Shown here: positions 34,237-45,523 of the stretch, one piece after another
How the letters are laid out: each line of letters opens with the position of its first letter
Numbering within the stretch: the first letter of the stretch is position 1
Origin: Schistocerca nitens
Taxonomy: Eukaryota > Arthropoda > Insecta > Orthoptera > Acrididae
Assembly: GCF_023898315.1 (NCBI RefSeq)
Contig: NC_064616.1
Span: forward strand, 538,275,602 to 538,339,601
Reading direction: 5' to 3'
DNA length: 64,000 nucleotides
Position numbers and translations under genes: made by a program
The notes under the pieces: generated by a model
What the model was told of the DNA's origin: nothing
The model's database searches: none
What the model saw: the letters and a program-made list of their open reading frames with translations, nothing else

Positions 34237-35800
34237 CTCTTCAAGGCAAATTTCAGCAGCATTTTGCATGGGCAATGAAGACGATGCTGCAGCGTTTTCG
34301 ATGGGAAATATTTGATTACCCACAATTAGGAACTTAACTGGCTCCCTCCGTTGGCTACAAAGACAACATTATGGCGCAAAATACGAAAGGAAGACCAGCG
34401 TACAGAAATGGCGGAAAGCACAGGCGGCTGTTTTCTATAACGAGGGTACTGGGAAGTTTGTACAACGCCACGAAAAACGTCTAAATTGGAACGGCGACTA
34501 TTTAGAGAGGTAGCTAGAAGGTGTGGCTAAGTCTTGGAAATAACTTTTTTTTTATTTTCACTGTGGTTTTCATTTCTCTACCGATCGGACCTTACTTTCC
34601 GAACAGCCCTCCTATGTGTGTATGTATACAGCATCCCCTACCTATGCCTTACGAAAACACACCTAAGATTTTCATATTCTCTCGCTCGCTACTTGCAAAT
34701 TAATATTTCTATAAAAAGAACAGAACACAGCAGGGCAGAAAATTTAAAGTAGTTAAATTTTTTAACGGTAAACGGTTCCTTCGGACGCAACGCTTTTGTT
34801 GTTATTCAAGAAAAAAACGTTTCAAGGTCACCATTGTACTTATTCTTAGAGTAATTAGGAAACTACGGCCTGTAGCAAAAATGTCTCCCAGTTGCGAGCT
34901 AACATCCAAAAGATGTTCGGGCTGACATGCGGTTCCTCTTCGTCGAAAGGTACTAGCTCAAACTCGTCTAGACGCCTGTGAATTTCCCCATCTCGTGGCG
35001 AATCTGCGCTCTTTGTGGCACACGGTCCTGGTTGACAGGGTTCGTTTCATATCTCCTGAAGGCTGACTCCTTCCGCTATATACTTAAAAGATGGCAAAAT
35101 GTTCGTTACCTCACTCACCTCCGCCTCATAACATGTCATGAAGTAGTACCCAAATTTACAAGACACAAATTCATAATACAATGACACAAATATCCTAAGC
35201 GACAGATCAATAGTGTAATTATTTGTAGTGGTGTTGATGTAGCATGCTTTAAATTTAGAGAAACTTAGAAATAATATAAATTATGAATTGCGGCATATTA
35301 ATTAAATGCCAAGTAAAACTATACATTTATCAAAGTCGACTGTCTATTGAAATGTCGCAGAAATATCAGCGCCACTGCGCTCACTTTCGCAGAGCTTTTT
35401 CGTCACAACGAAGTCTCCAGCGGCGCTTCACAGATTCGGGCCGAGTACCCCGCCCAAAATTCTGTGCACTGATTTTTGACTTGATACCGTTCACCAAATA
35501 ATTGAGTTCTCCGACTTCCTCGCACCCAAATGTTCGTCTAAATTAACTCTTTATAACTGCACAGACCTTGTCCCAACAAATTCTTATGCGACGAAACAAC
35601 AAACAAGCTTCAATATTTCCTGAAATAAAACATTGCAAACTATCCCTCCCAATAATAATATAATCTAAACACAGATACACTTATTTATTAACCTACTTTC
35701 CCCTATCTCTTTGTACACTCTCAATTCTGTCCCATTTCTTTTCGCTCTAAACACTGTTCCCTCAATAAATCATTCTCTAAGTCTAATCCCTTCTCTTTCA
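34237..35800. other. Mostly unassigned; contains an LTR-like block at 34890-34948
   Basis: The block 'ttgcgagctaacatccaaaa' + 'gatgttcgggctgacatgcg' + 'gttcctcttcgtc' is nearly the same as 39308-39367, next to the LTR of the G1 element. It may be the remains of the other LTR, but nothing else in this stretch aligns with that LTR by eye. No gene was recognised. Confidence 0.35.
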
Positions 35801-35824
35801 TCTCTGGAGTGCACATATCCTGAT

Positions 35825-36604
35825 CTATTCACCCCTCAATTTCGTACTCGTGCCAAAATAATTAATTACTGCTTCTTTCGCCCCAATTTCATTTTTTCTC
35901 TCTTCTAGACCTCTCACTATCTTAAACATCTCTCGAGTCCACATATGAGGCAGTAAAAATCGTAATGTTCTACCGTACCATCGCAAATCACTTACAGTAA
36001 AATCACATTCCTCCATAAGATACCATTCTGTCCAAATATCAATTTCTATATTATAATCAAATTCACTGTATTCTCCCTTAAAACTATGGACACTAGTAGC
36101 TACATCATCATCATGAAATAAAGCATTACTTTTTACTTCCACGTCATTACAAACACCTTCACAAACAGCACATTCAATAGCTGCTGATACATCATACACC
36201 TTGCAACACAAAACCTCATTTACCTCCGTTAACAAATCAGTATAAGAACTGTTCATAGTTTCACCGTCCTCTGCCGTTACATCACCAAAATTGCAGCTAC
36301 AGCGTCGTGCAATTTCAGAATCAACAGTACCATTAAATTCCGCTGCGTTTTAATTTAAACCTGAGCATAATACCATTTCCTTTCCTACACGCTCCTGCGC
36401 CACATTAATTTCAGATCGCACATTAAATTCAGGTCTACATTCATTCTCAAAGAAACATTCACGATCCACAGATCCATCCAGAATTTCAGGTTCTACTCCA
36501 TTAGTAGAAAGATATGCAAAGATTTCTTCCTCTGAAGTATCAATACCAGCAGCTTCAGCTTTCGTAACTTCAGCACATAAAACATCATTACTACCTTCCT
36601 TCAA
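35825..36604 (-). pseudogene. Acidic region of G1 between Gag and pol
   Basis: Two minus frames (84 residues at 36350-36604 and 143 residues at 35825-36256) are rich in Glu, Asp and Val and have scattered Cys. The second ends with a basic segment 'REMFKIVRGLEERKNEIGAK'. G2 has an acidic region at the equivalent place (50887-51126). I do not recognise a domain. It is likely a linker or Gag C-terminal extension rather than a separate gene. Confidence 0.4.
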
Positions 36605-36999
36605 AAATAATTCACCAATATCCGTCGGTACACACAGAAATTCATCAACAGTTCACAAGACTAATGCTACGCCGTTCTCATTATCCGCCTTAACAACTTT
36701 CGCGGTCACCTGAAACATCATCACCTTCATCACTATAAACGTCACCGCTGGTTAGGACCTCTTTAGAATTTTCTGTACCATCTAACTCCACCAAATTCAG
36801 TTCCACCTCAGCCTCCTTTTGGCACATTGAATCTTTCACTGTATTAACATTCACAACTCTTTCGTCTCACATTCATAAAACTCATTATGTAGCCCTAAAT
36901 CGTCATCATCGCATTGATCGATATCTTTCATTATCTTAGGATTACGCCTTTTCGTACGATCTGATTTGAAAATTTACCTATTTGACTCTCTTACTAATT

Positions 37000-37262
37000 T
37001 CATTTCAAAATTTTGACGCCTTTCTGACGATTTATTGACACCTATCACATTTCCGTTTACTCGCGTCCTATTCATCACCGGTTTATTTTGCCTTCTCCGG
37101 ACGTGAGATGCGGCGTAACTTAGTATCCCGATCTTCCATTACGCTGGTTCATCTCGCCACGTGCCGGTCCCTGAGATTTATGTTCTTGATGTCTGTCCCC
37201 GCCACGAAAGTATCCATTCCCATTGCCCCTTTGATATGTTCCTGTTACCATTTCCCTTATCA
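37000..37262 (-). pseudogene. RG-rich Gag tail of G1
   Basis: A minus frame near 37130-37255 reads 'QRGNGNGYFRGGDRHQEHKS', a Gly/Arg-rich stretch suited to RNA binding. The matching place in G2 has 'VQRGNGYRGRFRGRRGK'. It replaces the zinc knuckle common in other Gags; I see no CCHC motif in either element. Confidence 0.5.
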
Positions 37263-37265
37263 AAA

Positions 37266-37453
37266 GGCCGGCCGGAGTGGCCGTGCGGTTCTAGGAGCTA
37301 CAGTCTGGAACCGAGCGACCGCTACGGTCGCAGGTTCGAATCCTGCCTCGGGCATGGATGTGTGTGATGTCCTTAGGTTAGTTAGGTTTAATTAGTTTTA
37401 AGTTCTAAGCGACTGATGACCTCAGAAGTTAAGTCGCATAGTGCTCAGAGCCG
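37266..37453 (+). mobile_element. SINE, main tRNA-headed family, inside G1
   Basis: Full head 'ggccggccggagtggccgtg', B-box 'ggttcgaatcctgcctcggg' and tail 'catagtgctcagagcc'. The 8-bp direct repeat 'tatcaaaa' at 37258-37265 and 37454-37461 is the target duplication. It lies antisense to the G1 gag and is therefore younger than G1. Confidence 0.93.
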
Positions 37454-37508
37454 TATCAAAACCGCTGTTTGCGTTCAGTTCATAACTTCCCGGATGTCTT
37501 TATAGTAG

Positions 37509-38985
37509 TTACTCAGACTGTACGTATGATTTCCACTCTGAAAACTGTTTGCTTGCTTTGCGGTTTAAATTCGAACGCCTTTCTAGTATTTCTATAAAGT
37601 CCAAACATTCGTCTACCGAGTTGCTAGGACTGTGCACTATATCCCATTGCAAATTTTCCGGTAACCGCCTTTTCAACGACGTAATTTCAGGAAGCACTCC
37701 CAATGGACTTTTCACATGCATTAATCTCGCAAGTTAACGTTTACAAAATTCTCGCTTCGACCCGTTCCCGTTTTTGAATGTTGACCCGTTCAGAGAGTCA
37801 TTTTGGAGTCGCGTTTGCTTCGCTTCACACCAGAACTTGTTCAGGAAAATGCTTTCAAATAATTCGTAGGTAGTGAATGTATCACTGTGTATATTTGCCC
37901 ACGATTGCGGCTCACCTTCCAAATGTCTTTTCTCTAATTTTATCTTCTCCTTGTCTGACATTTCCCTTATAAATCCATCCCTGCATGCTGCTATAAAATT
38001 TACTGGGTGATACTACCCTTCGTCTCCTGAACATTTGACCGTTTTCGAGTTCATCCACGGAACACTGTAGAGGTGTGATGTGCTGCTAACGAATTCAATT
38101 CGCTTTTTATTTCATTGATTTGCTTTTTAAGTTCACCATTTTCATTTTCAACGCCGGATTCTACTTGTTTATTTATTTTATCTACTTCTTTCTCCCCTTC
38201 ATCTATTCGAACGGATAAGTTGCTAATAGCATCTATCGTCTCAGGCGTTAGAGCATCTTGCCAACTCATACAATTTATTACGTTTCCCCCCACATCTGCC
38301 CGCAACTTCTCCACTTTATCGCTGAAATTTTTCTCCACTGGATCTACCTAAGAGTCAAGTATCCCAACTTCATCAGAAATATTGTCCATTTCATCCCGAA
38401 TGGTTTTTAATTTCCCGTCTATAAATTCCTCAATTCCACTAGCAATTTTACCTACTTCGTCTTTCACAACCGAAGCTATATCGAATTGAACGGAATCAGT
38501 TTTTAAATTTACGTCACCCATATTGGTGTTAACAGAATCAATTTTGGATCCCAGTCCTCTTCCCATTCGCATTAATTGCGACGTCATGTCTCCCCCAAAT
38601 TGATCTCCCTTGCCTGATTTCAGACTATTTGCACTACTAAATTCACCGCCGATCACGTTCTCCCGCTCCGACTTCGGGTTAAGCGGCTCGCTAGTATTTT
38701 CGGACCCACAGAAACTGGCCGACTGCTTAATGTTAGCGACGTCTATTATTGGCGATTTAACTACAGAATCATATATAATCTCGCTATCACAGCATGTACT
38801 TAACTTTGTCGTGCTGGATCCTTCTGCCATTGTATTGCTGCTGATATTGCAGTTAAAGCCGACGCTGTGGTACTGCAACCGTCGCTACGCGATGAATCGC
38901 AGTTGAAGATGTCGCTGCTGGCTGGAACCACGTGCTTTCGATGTCGCCTCTTCTTCCGCGTTACTTTTTTATCTCTCTTAATCAC
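37509..38985 (-). pseudogene. Gag of G1: coiled-coil N-terminus plus capsid-like domain
   Basis: Five minus frames in series. A basic start 'KRDKKVTRKKRRHRKH' (38800-38985) overlaps a 176-residue Ser/Glu-rich frame with heptad-like text 'GLGSKIDSVNTNMGDVNLKT' (38348-38878). Next is a 95-residue coiled-coil piece 'VESGVENENGELKKQINEIK' (38051-38338). A capsid-like piece has 'EPQSWANIHSDTFTTYELFE' and 'FLNKFWCEAKQ' (37734-37961), resembling the Trp-containing capsid region of Ty3/gypsy Gags. A last piece with 'SLKRRLPENLQWDI' (37509-37721) also fits capsid. Frames are separated by stops and short shifts. Gag packages the RNA in cytoplasmic particles. Confidence 0.65.
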
Positions 38986-39299
38986 TGCAAAAATTCAGTG
39001 CACACAACTGTTGCAAAATTCATAGCTCATAACCCCGACGCAAACTGCCTAAACTGCCACAGACTTGGGACTTCGCTCACAGAATGCCGTTAGCTGTGAG
39101 AATTACAATAGTATTTCCACAACTATTAAAGAAACCTAATATTCAGTTCTGAACCGATCTCACATTTATCTTTAGTGAGAGGTCCTGCCTATAGAAGTTC
39201 AGATAATACTATTTGAAATACTTTGAAGAATTCAAATCCAATTCTAAACCTTTCCGGACTTCATATTCCACAACTAACACTTTCCTAAATACTATCCCG

Positions 39300-39745
39300 G
39301 ACGAGCCCCTAATTGCGAGCTAACATCCCAAAGATGTTCGGGCTCACATACGGTTCCTATTCGTCCACATATTGCGGCAGGGCGGTTTTTTTTTCTCGTT
39401 GCGTCGTTGTCACTGTGCTAGGCTGCAAATTAAAGTTCACCTACCTCAGAACGACGTCTGCTCGATGTCCCTTCACTCGGCAACGCAGATACTTTTACAG
39501 ATGATGTAAAAGCAGAGTTGATAGAAAACACCATCTAGTATCTACAACTACTGAGGCCGGGCAACTATAGTTGTTTAAGAAAGTTCTGTAGAAAAACTGT
39601 CATTCAATTTTATCGGGCAGTAAGAAAATGGATTGGCTTCTGGGAAATAATGTCCGAAATTTTAAAAGAAAAATTTTTATTTTTTCCTTGATAGCCAAAA
39701 AAAAGTTACATTCAGTCCAAATTTTACTATTAGCTATTTTCTTCC
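39300..39745 (-). repeat. LTR block of G1 (homologous to the LTR of G2)
   Basis: Shares with 55465-55853 the blocks 'aggctgcaaattaaa', 'cacctacctc', 'ggcaacgcagatact', 'agatgatgtaaaa', 'ctactgaggccg' and 'ttttatcgggcagt' followed by 'gattggcttctgg'. Its distance from the gag start (about 350 bp) matches that in G2, which fits a 5' LTR plus leader on the minus strand. TG...CA ends could not be fixed. Relative to G2 it contains an extra ~54 bp bounded by 'attgcg' repeats. Confidence 0.65.
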
Positions 39746-39850
39746 CGTTCACAACTCATACACACATTTCACCTGCACAGCAGCCAGAAATCTGTCCAAA
39801 CCCGACACGAATTAAACAACGTTTTCACATTCATTGATTCCACCACTAAT

Positions 39851-42004
39851 TTGAGTTATTACATTAGGTCCTTTTTGTAGATTTCTAAAAAAGAAACTGC
39901 TCCCCAAAAATGCTCAGTGGTTAAATACCGAAACTTGCCAATATTTCACACGTAAATATCTGTCCAACAGATTTATTCAAAATCTCTGAAATTTCGCCAA
40001 GAAGTCCTCAACAGCAACTGCTATCGACTTAGCTCACCAGTATATCAATCGCTAAGAAATTCTTCATCTTACACATTATTTTGACTGGCACTAGTAACAT
40101 GATCATCCGCGTTCAAAGCTAGTGAGCAACTCCCTTCTTCCAACCTAACTCCCAGAATAACTATCATGTAATGAGCGGGAACCGTCTCAATTCTGATTTT
40201 CTGACCATACTCGCTGCCAATCAGAATGGTCGCTCATCATCATACTCGCGCCAAAACTGGCCTGCATCATTCCTTATACACATGCAAATATTAAAGTAAT
40301 TTTTAATAAACGAAACGAAATAATTCTGGAAATATTCTTGAGATACAGATTTTACTGCTGCTGACTTTCTGGCTGATCTGTTACAATAGCAAGCACCCCT
40401 AGACATACGTTACCAGCAAAGTGAGTAAATAACATAGGATCAGTTTCCCACGACAGGGTTGTGAATCTCTTGCAAGTTACTTAAGACGGTATATAAAGCA
40501 ACACTGGAATTAAACGAATGTCCAACATACACACTCTCATTTACTCACATTTACTCCCACAACCGTATAAGACACAAATAAAAACTTTGTCTGATTTTTA
40601 TATTACGAAAACCTAAAGTAATTAAATTTTTAATTCTCAGTTAGTTAACTCTGCACACTGAGATTTCGGTTCATGCTTTCGAATTATACCAAAAGATGAA
40701 CTATCATATTTCGTAACTGAATTTGTTCCCTAAGTATCGGTTATATACTTTTCAGTAATTTTTTTATCTCCGAAACTATGATAGTTACAATGTTCAAATT
40801 TTTATACTATCTTCTAGTGAATAACAAAAGTTAGTGTACCGATTTTGAAAAATATTGAATAGTATTTAATATCATTCCTCTAGGTTCATGTAGGTGGTGA
40901 ATGTACGTGTCCAGTAAGAGACCTTGAATGGCTTTCCCACGGCAGGCAGGGACAGATGCTTGTGTGTCTCTCGGTTAGGCCGCTAGATGTCAGCCCCCGA
41001 AGTTACATGCAACAAGATATCCTAAAACAAACGTTCGCTCGGAAAAACTTGCGACGCTACACACCCCCTAAGAACCTAAAATTTCTTTTAATTACTTTTT
41101 TATGGTTCTTAATGCGTCCAAAAGTTCAATCTGTAATTACCACGACACTGCTTATCAAATATTATTGGTTAAAAATAGTCTTATCCTGTTACTCGCTCCT
41201 GTAAACGGTAACGCGTTATGCAGAGCTTGGTGTCACTCGCGTCCATCTAGAAAAGTTTTTACTGAGTTTAACGAAGGCGATGTTGGCCTGATGTATTCGA
41301 CGATGCCCTTTGGATACCCTGACTAAGTGATCCTTCTAAGAAATATCACATTAAGATAACCTGAAGATGCCTGAATAAGACTAAACGCGTAGTTGAAAAA
41401 TAAAAAACTAAAATTGCAACCAAGACGGTTTCTAACCAATACTGTTAAGAACTGGTTTGCTGTATGCCACATAGGCATTGGAAGAATTTCTACTGCTTAT
41501 TAAATTCTGTTTTCCGCAATTAACCAAATATTTAAACTTCATGACAGTATTATATACAATTACATTGAATATCAAAGGCTAGGACTGAATAGCATTCAAT
41601 CAAATTAATTCAGAGAAAATTTCCATCTTTCTCCAAAATCACATTTTTCTCAAAATTAAATTAGCAAAATATTTTCATTGAACTTTTCTTGAAATTATAA
41701 TCTTCTCTGAACAAAGTTCTTAATCTTTCACTTTGACTTTAAGCAAACATAGTAATTTTATTAAGTCACTTCAACAACATTAAAAAATTTACTTACATAC
41801 AATTTAGGCACTGTGTAAGGTGTCCTTTCCTGAACTTTAACAGAGTATATTCACTTCGACATGGGGGTCGTAGTTTTACCTAACATTTATCTGGCAACAC
41901 ATTGGGGTTCTGATAATTGCATCCGATGAATAAAATAGGTTCGGATCACTTCTAATCAACACTTACATGTAGATCAAATCATGGCTCGTCACTGGGCAAC
42001 ATAA
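39851..42004. other. No recognised gene (possible LTR or 3' region)
   Basis: AT-rich sequence with short frames only. It may include the 3' end of G2 or more of the G1 LTR, but I cannot align it with either. Confidence 0.35.
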
Positions 42005-42200
42005 ATGGTTCAAATGGCTCTGAGCACTATGGGACTTAACATCTGTGGGTATCAGTCCCCTAGAACTTAGAACAACTTAAACCTAACTAACCTAAAGACA
42101 TCACACACATCCAAACGCGAGGCAGGATTCGAACCTTCTACCGTAGCGGTCGCGCGGTTCCAGACTGAAGCGCCTAGAACCGCACGGTCACATCGGCCGG
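42005..42200 (-). mobile_element. SINE, main tRNA-headed family (antisense)
   Basis: Tail 'caaatggctctgagcactat' at the left and head 'cggtcacatcggccgg' at the right. The B-box on the minus strand is changed to 'gaaggttcgaatcctgcctc'. Imperfect 13-bp flanks 'ctgggcaacataa' (41992-42004) and 'ctgggctacataa' (42201-42213) are the target duplication, with one mismatch showing age. Confidence 0.9.
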
Positions 42201-42789
42201 CTGGGCTACATAATTCCAGCTCTTAGTTACAGATTGGAGTTCTCTCTGTCTTGTATCGGGTTCTGTACAGTTTTTCCGTACCTGAAAACTGCAGTACGTC
42301 TAAGTATCCATGCTTAATATATACATCCTAACCTAACACACATGTATACTTTAGTCAGCAATTGCTGCTCTCAAATTCTGAACAAAGACGTCCATAAAAA
42401 TTTTTTCGAAAACATTACTGTTCTTTTTTAATATACTTCACTCATTTACACAAAGCTTTTTTCTGCGACAAATTCATAGTTCATCAATACTCAACATCTC
42501 ATATATAGTAGTTACATTCAGTATTAATCATCTCAGTAAAAAGTGAATTAACTGTCCCTCAAAAAGTGAACAGTACCCAATATTGGCACTCCTACTGAAA
42601 TCTTTTTTCCAAAATCTGTTTTAATCATTAAGTAGGTACTGTTGCAAATTCTGCTGACTCCCAAAAAACACTCTTTCTTAACTCTCTTTCAGCAAACGAA
42701 ATTTACTGCTTGCCTTCACACAAATAAGCTATTGTACACAAAGAACAAAATACAACATCATAAAGTATCCTGAAAAGTTATCTCCACCA

Positions 42790-43625
42790 TCATCTGCGGC
42801 TCTGAAAAACATCATTACGCAATACGTAAAGAAATAAAAAATTATTGAGCACTGAAAATCATTCAGTCCGCCTCCTGCAGTCCTGCAGCTCCTTCTATAC
42901 ACATCTTTCAAAAAGAGAAAAACAGTTTTATAAAATCACTGAAATATTACTCACATCTTACATAATACCATTTACAAAGAACATCTATTCCATAGAAAAG
43001 TCCTCATAAAAATCTCTGAAAAATATCTGCTATCCTCTGTGGCTTTTGCAAAGTCCTCACATTTACCATATATACAGAATTAGCCATATTGTAGTAACAG
43101 ACTGAAAATCCTTTACGCCAGCATCTGTGGCTTCCAGCAATACACCTTAGACACACCTTTTATAAAGAATATCAATTATTGACAAATACTGCCAAGAGTC
43201 CTTGTATAAGAAATTCGAACATAACTGATGCCACCTCAGTGGCTCTGCACTTATCGTACAGAATATTCAAGAAATATACAAAAGTCCTTATAGTAAATTA
43301 CTGAAACCACTAACCAATTACTGTGGCTCTTCATTACACATAACAGAAGCTAACTCCAGGCAACATCTGTGGCTCTCAAAACACCTCTAACACCAGTCAC
43401 TTACTGTGGTTCTTCATCATCTCATGATAAAATTACATAATATGTATACAGTACATACAAAACAGGTCCTTATAGAAAAACATTAAGCCCGACTCATTCC
43501 AACTTACGGGGCTCTGCAACACATCTCATTCACTATATTCAAGAAAACATACATTACTGACAATATTAAATACACTTTAGTCCCTCTATCTGTGGCTTTC
43601 AAATCATCTCATTTATCTTTATGTT
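42790..43625. repeat. Degenerate tandem repeat with a TGTGGCTCT core
   Basis: The core 'tctgtggct(c/t)t' or a near variant occurs at about 42797, 43039, 43131, 43239, 43330, 43369, 43410, 43507 and 43598, mostly 90-110 bp apart. Preceding 'tccttata' and following 'acatctc' blocks also recur. The units are diverged, and about nine are discernible. It lies between the integrase end of G2 and its presumed 3' LTR. Non-coding. Confidence 0.6.
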
Positions 43626-43709
43626 AGGTTTGGTCAGTATCTTAGTCCACTATTAGAATTAAAGTCTCAATGGAAGTTTGTGCTGTTTGGTTGGAAAACC
43701 GCTCTGCTG

Positions 43710-44100
43710 ATCACCTACGCCAAGGATAGGAGGGAGGAGCATTGTTGCCGCAATGTTCACGTCGCTCAATAGCCCATTGGTAGTGCTGAGAGGCAATACA
43801 GAGTCACCTACGTCAAGGATAAGAGGGAGGAGCATTGTTGCCTCAGTCATCTCTTTTCATTTCAACAAGTCGGTAACTATATGGTACTGTCATGGGTCCA
43901 TACAAGGGTCTGCACAAGAATGGGAAGACCACCTAAGGACAATGTTAATGATTTAGCAAAGAAACATTACTAGAAAGCGGTTCTGCTTCTTTCTCACGCC
44001 AGGGAGAAAAAGAGGGAAGCATTGTTGCTGCAATATTCACATCACTCAAAAGGTCCGTAACCTACTGGTAGTGCTGAGTGGCAATATAAGGAATTTCAAT
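43710..44100. repeat. Three diverged copies of an ~100-bp unit
   Basis: 'gagggaggagcattgttgcc' at about 43729 and 43828, and 'gagggaagcattgttgctgc' at about 44012. The first and third continue with 'caat.ttcac.tc.ctcaa' and '.ctggtagtgctgag.ggca'. They sit next to the TGTGGCTCT array in the 3' non-coding part of G2. Confidence 0.65.
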
Positions 44101-44380
44101 CGATAGATAGAAAAGTGTGCCTTCGCCACTCCCAAAGGTGGGAAGCAAGGACGCATAGATTAAAGATAGAGATAGGCGACCGGTTTACGAAAACGAAAAG
44201 TGAAGGATTAAACCGATCAGTGGGGCACTCTGCGGGCGCTAACCGCAACATGCAAGACACACGGCCCTGGAGGAAAAAGACAAGACGGAGAATAGGGTGG
44301 TAATCCGGTCTAGTACTAGGGTATTAGACTTCTTTCTGAATGTGTATCTTCAAATCAATAATGTTTCTTAATCCAAAAAG

Positions 44381-45480
44381 TTAATGTGACTTCACGTACT
44401 CCAGTCTGTAGGCATTAGTTTGCGGTTTCTCTGTAACTCTAAAGGGTCCTACATACTCATCTGTAAATTTCTTAGTTTCAGCCGTAAATTTCTTAGATTT
44501 TTCCTTAGTCTTTACTAGCACCAGATCACCAGTCTGAAAGCTCGTGGGAGTAGCTCTCGCATCATGTCTCCTTTTTCTTTCCAACACCTTTTTTCTTGTA
44601 TTGGTACGAGCTACCTTCTTCTTTTCTTCCATAACTAATTTTGTGATTTTAGGGAATTCTACTATACCAAATAGGACGTTGTTAGGTCTAATCCCTCCCA
44701 TTAATTCAACTGGAGCAAAACATGTGGCTTTGTTTTTTTAAATTATTAGTTACTTCCTCAAAGTACCCCAAATAATATGCCCATGTTGAGTGCTTTTTAT
44801 GACAGTATGTCCTACAGAGGCGGCTAAGTTCTTTCTCGATACTTTCCCTGTGGAAAATGGGCCGAAATTTTGATGTGCTCTATGTTTTTTTAAATTTCTT
44901 TTTACTTAAACATTCTTTAAAACACTTAGATAGGAACTGTGGACCATTGTGGACCATTATCTGACAGAATAGCTTTTGGCACCCCAATGTTGACAAAATA
45001 ATGTTTCTCTAGTTTACTTACAATTACCTTAGAGTTAGCCTTCTTAAGTGGATAAAATTTCACAAATTTAGTTAATCCATCTCACAGTACGAACACATGC
45101 TCCAAACCTCCCCTTGAAACTGGTAGCGGGCTGAAAAGATCTATTGCTCCTACATCTAGTTTGTGTTGGAGTTCCACATAGTACATCTGTACTTGTATAA
45201 TTCTATTACTAGCTCGTACGTTTAGACACCAGTCACAGTATTCCAACCTCTTCTGAACTCTGCGCCACTTGTTGTCAAATATTACAACCTCACTTATCTT
45301 GGCAACGCATTTATGTGACCCTTAATGCCCGTATTTATTATGTACAAAATCAGTTAACAAAATAACATGTTGTTCAGGGAGGGATACAAATACGCCAATC
45401 CTCGTTAGTGTGCTTTCTTTTCCTAAAAAGAATATCTTTGTAAACTTGGAATTATTCTGCTAGCTTAGGAAAATCGGAGT
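44381..45480 (-). pseudogene. Integrase of G2
   Basis: The C-terminal domain frame (44381-44701, 106 residues) has 'TSFQTGDLVLVKTKEKSKKF' and 'YVGPFRVTEKPQTNAYRLEY', the usual GPY/F-like end of Ty3/gypsy integrases. The core is visible in shifted minus frames at 44800-45230. It shows 'VGAIDLFSPLPVSRGGLEHV' with the first Asp, 'TKFVKFYPLKKA', 'AILSDNGPQW' with the second Asp, and 'FPQGKYRERT' carrying the Glu region. The enzyme inserts the cDNA into chromosomes. Frameshifts and stops make it inactive. Confidence 0.8.
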
Positions 45481-45523
45481 GACCTATTCTACGTTACACC
45501 GATTTAAGATTTTCATCCTGATT

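Larger units (their letters stand above)
35825..39850 (-). mobile_element. Ty3/gypsy-like element G1 (gag part and LTR)
   Basis: Minus strand order from the right: an LTR block near 39300-39740, a leader, a coiled-coil-rich Gag N-terminus, a capsid-like region, an RG-rich tail and a long acidic region ending at about 35825. No protease, RT or integrase was found, so pol is deleted or was lost at the left end. Gag organisation and LTR wording are shared with G2 (44.4-55.9 kb), but the proteins are clearly diverged. A SINE interrupts it at 37266-37453. Confidence 0.7.

Noticed and set aside
38610..38906. 98-codon plus frame opposite G1 gag
   Set aside because: Shadow of the minus-strand coiled-coil Gag frame.
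43720..44040. CRISPR-like spaced repeats
   Set aside because: Repeats are diverged, few, of irregular spacing and in a eukaryotic retroelement; no cas genes.
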